A stretch of DNA of 64,000 bases from NCBI GenBank assembly GCA_000469685.2, contig LS997563.1, positions 13,431,440 through 13,495,439 of the forward strand. The letters run 5' to 3'. This document shows, in pieces, positions 59,576 to 64,000 of this stretch (position 1 is its first letter; every line of letters starts with the position of its first letter). This stretch comes from Haemonchus contortus (taxonomy: Eukaryota; Nematoda; Chromadorea; Rhabditida; Trichostrongylidae). Made by a program: the position numbers and the translations under genes. The notes beneath the pieces are model-generated. The model did no database searches. It worked only from the letters and a program-made list of their open reading frames with translations, and was not told the origin of the DNA.

Positions 59576-61578
59576 ACACAGCCTAGACAGCGTTGCTCCC
59601 TATGGTATGCACGGACCGCCCACCTTGAATTCGGAGAGAAAGATTTGGCAAAAATCTTACCCGGGCATACTATCTTCCAAGTCCTGATACTGACAAGAAG
59701 TGAGTGTTGACTCTCCTCCGAAACCATTTTGGCACTTGACGGAATGCACTACAAAACTACCTATATTAAAGCTGATTGCAACCCTCAAAAAAATTGTGAT
59801 AAGGGTAAGCCAATCAAACCGCTCATTTTTTCTAACCACCTAGTAAAATTAATGCTCCCCAGATTCTCCCAGAATTGTCCGTGACCGCTCGACCGACTCC
59901 ATGGATATTCAAGCTTTTCCGATTGGTATCCTCGGAAAAGATTCTCGTAGGAAAAAACAGGGTCAGTATGATCTACACGACTAGGATTTAAGGGGTGCGA
60001 TGCGGTAGGATCGAAATTGTCGCGAGAGGGACGCCGCGCGCGGAGGAACGTAGCAGGTTGCAACAGCAGGTATTAAATACAGGAACAAAGGGACTAAGAG
60101 TAGAATCATGCCTAAAATAAGGATCGCATATCGATTGAGCTGTATGAAGACAGCTGAGCTAGAGCTGTAATAATGGCGAAGCGAATGGTCTGCGACAGCC
60201 GCATGCGGCGAATCGACTACACAGAACTGCTTCTATTGCCCGTCTCCCTTTCTCTACAGATGGTCCTCTCTCTCTACAGATTTTATGGAAACTAGACACG
60301 AAGCAAGTCGGGACTTATTCGCCTTTTTCATGTTTTTGTTGCCACCAGAGAGGGAGTGTGCGTCAAAGCCTTCGAATTGAAATGTTAAGTGATCTTTAAG
60401 GCTCATTTTGTCCTCCGACAATGCAGCAGAAGGCAAAAATTGTCATCCCCGCGCATACTGCTTCTACTCTGATTAGAGGAATTAGTAAGAGCGGAACACC
60501 TCACTTTGCACTTCTTCAAACATGCACCTTTCATGAACACAATGTTTAGCCTTCACCGTTGGGCTGGTACCATATACATTGCAGAAGAGCGTGCGTTCGC
60601 GTTGCGGCAATGGTCAGTTGCATCGGTACGAACTTTAGCTATGCGTTCCATAATCCTCCTTAATCATCACTTCCGCATTTGATGTCAGTTTCAATCTCTT
60701 TGTATTGAACTTCTTGTCAAATCAGTCGTCACCTCGCCTCCCTATTTGATTTTTTCTGAGGTTTCCGAAATGCTTTCTGCCAGTTCAATCGCTTTCAGTT
60801 TCCCAGTTTCCTTCTTGCTGTCTTCTTCTTCCCCTTTGTTCGGAATTTCGCTTCGAAATGTTCTTTTTGAAATCTTTTTTGAGGGTCATTACTTTTAGGT
60901 AAACGACTATGGTGATCGTGTTTAAATGCCGCAGAGATCATGCTCGACATCACCAACTCCTGAAATGCGCCATGAATTCGTGTACTATTCGTAAATTCGT
61001 ATATTGATCTTCTTACACAGTATGAAATATGCAGCTTTAAATTACCTATCGGTTTGGGAGGGTATGGAGAAAGTGCGTGCTGGCGATAATACGTTTTTTA
61101 CGCTGCTCTGCGTTGCAAACCTGTTTCTAATGCCACTACTTTTATTTTACTTTGACGACGTATCCATTGCCTTTCATCTGAATTCTAGTTTTCTATGCTT
61201 TATTTTAGCATACTACGAGAAATTCGACAGCAATGTTGTTGTTTATATTTACCAATCAGCTGCTGATCACAGCATGCATCCATACTCGAAACTCTTTTTA
61301 TTCGTAGAAGATCTTCTCTGACGAAAGTAGTTTGAGGCAGTTTTAGGGACTCAATCAATCAGTGGAGGGTCTATTCCAGCCTACCAATATCCGAGTGTTC
61401 GTCAATGTCGTGTCTCTTTGCTCTGGCTATTTTCCGTCATAAAGCCTTTTGCGATGACTTCCTCATTGCCGTAATTTTTCCATTTTCCACCAAAGCTCGT
61501 GAAAAACGTACTCAGGCTTGTTTGAGTGATGTTTGAACGGTAAACAGACGCGCTTCTTGTGGCAAATACCAAAAAAAG
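59576..61578. other. Intergenic, no supported gene
   Basis: A 105-codon, hydrophobic frame at 61004-61321 has no recognised domain. No shared repeat was noticed. Confidence 0.35.
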
Positions 61579-61768
61579 ATGAGCGAATGTGGTATAGGGA
61601 CAAGTGGCGCACTGTCACACCCGCATGGACACGGGTTCGACTTGCGGATCGATATCTGTCCGGACCAATCAAGTCTTGCATTTCTCCGGCGTCGGTTTAT
61701 TTGCGTTAGACTCACCTGGGGGGATAAAAGCGTTGACTTGTACATCGGCGGCCACCGCAATCCTACTA
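61579..61768 (+). mobile_element. tRNA-derived SINE, copy 14 (3' truncated)
   Basis: Head GAATGTGGTATAGGGACAAG with a B box GGTTCGACTTGC, body to GTACATCGGCGGCCACCGCAA, then cut off at the start of the satellite leader. Confidence 0.75.
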
Positions 61769-61785
61769 TATATAACGCGCTAAGT

Positions 61786-61838
61786 GTGTCTGTTGGTTTG
61801 TCTGTGTGTTTGTGTGTGTGTGTGTGTAGTTGTGTGTT
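61786..61838 (+). repeat. TG-rich leader of the satellite
   Basis: GTGTGTCTGTTGGTTTGTCT grades into a GT microsatellite immediately before the first satellite unit. A short version of the same leader precedes the solitary unit at 22612. Confidence 0.75.
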
Positions 61839-62550
61839 TGACCGGAAATTCATAACTCCGGTTCCCGTCGACCTAGAGAGTTCAAATTTGGTAGGTGTAA
61901 GGGGGGCAGGATGGGAACACTAATGGTGGGTGGTGGTGCCGAACTCCGCCCACAGGGGGCGGGGTTTGTGCGAAATAAATGTTCGAGCGCAAATTCATAA
62001 CTCCGGTTCCCGTTGACCTAGAGAGTTCAAATTCGGTAGGTGTAAGGGGGGCAGGATGGGAACACTAATGGTGGGTGGTGGTGCCGGACTCCGCCCACAG
62101 GGGGCGGGGTTTGTGCGAAATAAATGTTTGAGCGCAAATTCATAACTCCGGTTCCCGTTGACCTAGAGAGTTCAAATTCGGTAGGTGTAAGGGGGGCAGG
62201 ATGGGAACACTAATGGTGGGTGGTGTTGCCGGACTCCGCCCACAGGGGGCGGGGTTTGTGCGAAATAAATGTTTGAGCGCAAATTCATAACTTCTGTCCC
62301 CGTCGATCTAGAGAGTTCAAATTCAGTAGGTGTAAGGGGGGCAGGATGGGAACCCTAATGGTGGGTGGTGGTGCCGGACTCCGCCCACAGGGGGCGGGGT
62401 TTGTGTGAAATAAATGCTTGAGCGCAAATTCATAACTTCTGTCCCCGTCGATCTAGAGAGTTCAAATTCAGTAGGTGTAAGGGGGGCAGGATGGGAACAC
62501 TAATGGTGGGTGGCAGGACCGGACTCCGCCCACAAGGGGCGGGGTTTGTG
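61839..62550 (+). repeat. Satellite, 145-bp unit block
   Basis: The string CATAAC recurs at units starting 61854, 61999, 62144, 62289 and 62434, exactly 145 bp apart. The units share GACCTAGAGAGTTCAAATT, GGGGGGCAGGATGGGAAC and ACTCCGCCCACAGGGGGCGG. The period is not a multiple of three, and open frames through the array are by-products. Confidence 0.96.
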
Positions 62551-64000
62551 TGAAAAACTTAAACTTGGACCTAAAGCGTTCAAATTTGGCAGGAATACAG
62601 GCGGCAGGGTGGAAACACTTATGGTGGGTGGCAGCACCGGACTCCGCCCACAAGGGGCGGGGTTTGTGTGAAAAACTTAAACTTGGACCTAGAGCGTTCA
62701 AATTTGGTAGGAGTACAGGCGGCAGGGTGGAAGCACTTATGGTGGGTGGCAGGACCGGACTCCGCCCACAAGGGGCGGGGTTTGTGTGAAAAACTTAAAC
62801 TTGGACCTAGAGCGTTCAAATTTGGTAGGAGTACAGATGGCAGGATTGAAACACTTATGATATGTGGCAGGACCGGACTCTGCGCACTGGGGGGGGGTTT
62901 GTGTGAAAAACTTAAACTTGGACCTAGAGCGTTCAAATTTGGTAGGAGTACAGGCGGCAGGGTGGAAGCACTTATGGTGGGTGGCAGGACCGGACTCCGC
63001 CCACAAGGGGCGGGGTTTGTGTGAAAAACTTAAACTTGGACCTAGAGCGTTCAAATTTGGTAGGAGTACAGATGGCAGGATTGAAACACTTATGATATGT
63101 GGCAGGACCGGACTCTGCGCACTGGGGGGGGGGGGGGGGGGGGGTGGTTTGAGCGGAAAATCATAACTCCTCAAGGGTGCAGGGCTTATAGAGATATGTC
63201 AAAATGAACCTAGAGCGTTCAAATTTGGTAGGAATACAGGCGGCAGGGTGGAAACACTTATGGTGGGTGGCAGCACCGGACTCCGCCCACAAGGGGCGGG
63301 GTTTGTGTGAAAAACTTAAACTTGGACCTAGAGCGTTTAAATTTGGCAGGAATACAGGCGGCAGGGTGGAAACACTTATGGTGGGTGGCAGGACCGGACT
63401 CCGCCCACAAGGGGCGGGGTTTGTGTGAAAAACTTAAACTTGGACCTAGAGCGTTCAAATTTGGTAGGAGTACAGGCGGCAGGGTGGAAGCACTTATGGT
63501 GGGTGGCAGGACCGGACTCCGCCCACAAGGGGCGGGGTTTGTGTGAAAAACTTAAACTTGGACCTAGAGCGTTCAAATTTGGTAGGAGTACAGATGGCAG
63601 GATTGAAACACTTATGATATGTGGCAGGACCGGACTCTGCGCACTGGGGGGGGGGTTTGTGTGAAAAACTTAAACTTGGACCTAGAGCGTTCAAATTTGG
63701 TAGGAGTACAGGCGGCAGGGTGGAAGCACTTATGGTGGGTGGCAGGACCGGACTCCGCCCACAAGGGGCGGGGTTTGTGTGAAAAACTTAAACTTGGACC
63801 TAGAGCGTTCAAATTTGGTAGGAGTACAGATGGCAGGATTGAAACACTTATGATATGTGGCAGGACCGGACTCTGCGCACTGGGGGGGGGGGGGTGGTTT
63901 GAGCGGAAAATCATAACTCCTCAAGGGTGCAGGGCTTATAGAGATATGTCAAAATGAACCTAGAGCGGTCAAACTTAGTAGGAATACAGGAGGCAGGATA
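62551..64000 (+). repeat. Satellite, 118-bp unit block with higher-order structure, runs off the window
   Basis: TGAAAAACTTAAACTTGGAC recurs at 62551, 62669, 62787, 62904, 63022, 63308, 63426, 63544, 63662 and 63780, mostly 118 bp apart. Two unit types alternate: one with CACTTATGGTGGGTGGCAGG and CGCCCACAAGGGGCGG, the other with CACTTATGATATGTGGCAGG and a G-run after TGCGCACT. A longer unit with TGAGCGGAAAATCATAACTC starts at 63150 and again at 63900, giving a higher-order period of about 750 bp. Confidence 0.95.
63124..63144 (+). repeat. 21-bp poly-G run in the satellite
   Basis: A G-run after TGCGCACT; the equivalent position is 8-10 G in other type-2 units and about 13 G near 63882-63894. 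Confidence 0.85.

Noticed and set aside
62468..63957. Protein-coding genes of 80-145 codons on both strands in the right-hand array
   Set aside because: They are created by the 118-bp satellite unit, which is not a multiple of three, and recur in several frames on both strands.
62551..64000. CRISPR-like array
   Set aside because: Units are contiguous 118-bp near-identical sequences without unique spacers, in a eukaryotic genome.

Overview
The window looks like nuclear DNA of a clade V (strongylid, possibly hookworm-like) parasitic nematode. This rests on a beta-tubulin with nematode-type sequence, a mix of very short (55-75 bp) and longer introns, TTTCAG-type 3' splice sites, probable trans-splice acceptors just upstream of start codons, and a dense load of MITEs, mariner remnants and a tRNA-derived SINE. 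The species cannot be fixed from the sequence alone. No rRNA, CRISPR, operon-like bacterial block or genuine tRNA was found.

Two genes are certain. A complete 9-exon beta-tubulin (1857-6988, +, 448 codons) encodes the ordinary benzimidazole-susceptible residues Phe167, Glu198 and Phe200. A 5-exon cysteine dioxygenase (11960 to about 13694, +) keeps the iron ligands, the Cys-Tyr cofactor pair and the substrate Arg; its last exon is less certain. They act in unrelated processes (microtubules; cysteine catabolism to cysteine sulfinate) and are separated by about 5 kb of repeats. A few other open frames (near 1.2, 28.8, 31.7, 40.6, 44.0 and 44.7 kb) are listed as low-confidence candidates without a function.

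The rest, about 90 percent, is intergenic DNA built from repeat families that can be defined by comparing copies inside the window: (1) a tRNA-derived SINE with A and B boxes, at least 15 copies or fragments, some with a long 3' body; (2) two MITE groups (A and B) sharing the terminal sequence AAAGGCACAGTTCACGATAA but with different interiors, one A copy lying in beta-tubulin intron 7; (3) internally deleted mariner elements in which the transposase N-terminus is joined to its C-terminus, plus a second mariner type with terminal repeats of about 70 bp; (4) a 373-397 bp element with exact 10-bp target duplications (Mutator-like); (5) several smaller foldback families.

From about 61.84 kb to the right edge lies a tandem satellite: five 145-bp units followed by 118-bp units organised in a higher-order repeat of about 750 bp. 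Diverged single or paired units of the same satellite occur, with the same 118-bp spacing, in cysteine dioxygenase intron 3 and near 22.6 kb. The most interesting points are this satellite dispersal, the shared deletion structure of the mariner copies, the SINE-into-MITE insertion with a 9-bp duplication, and the hairpins and MITE in beta-tubulin introns.
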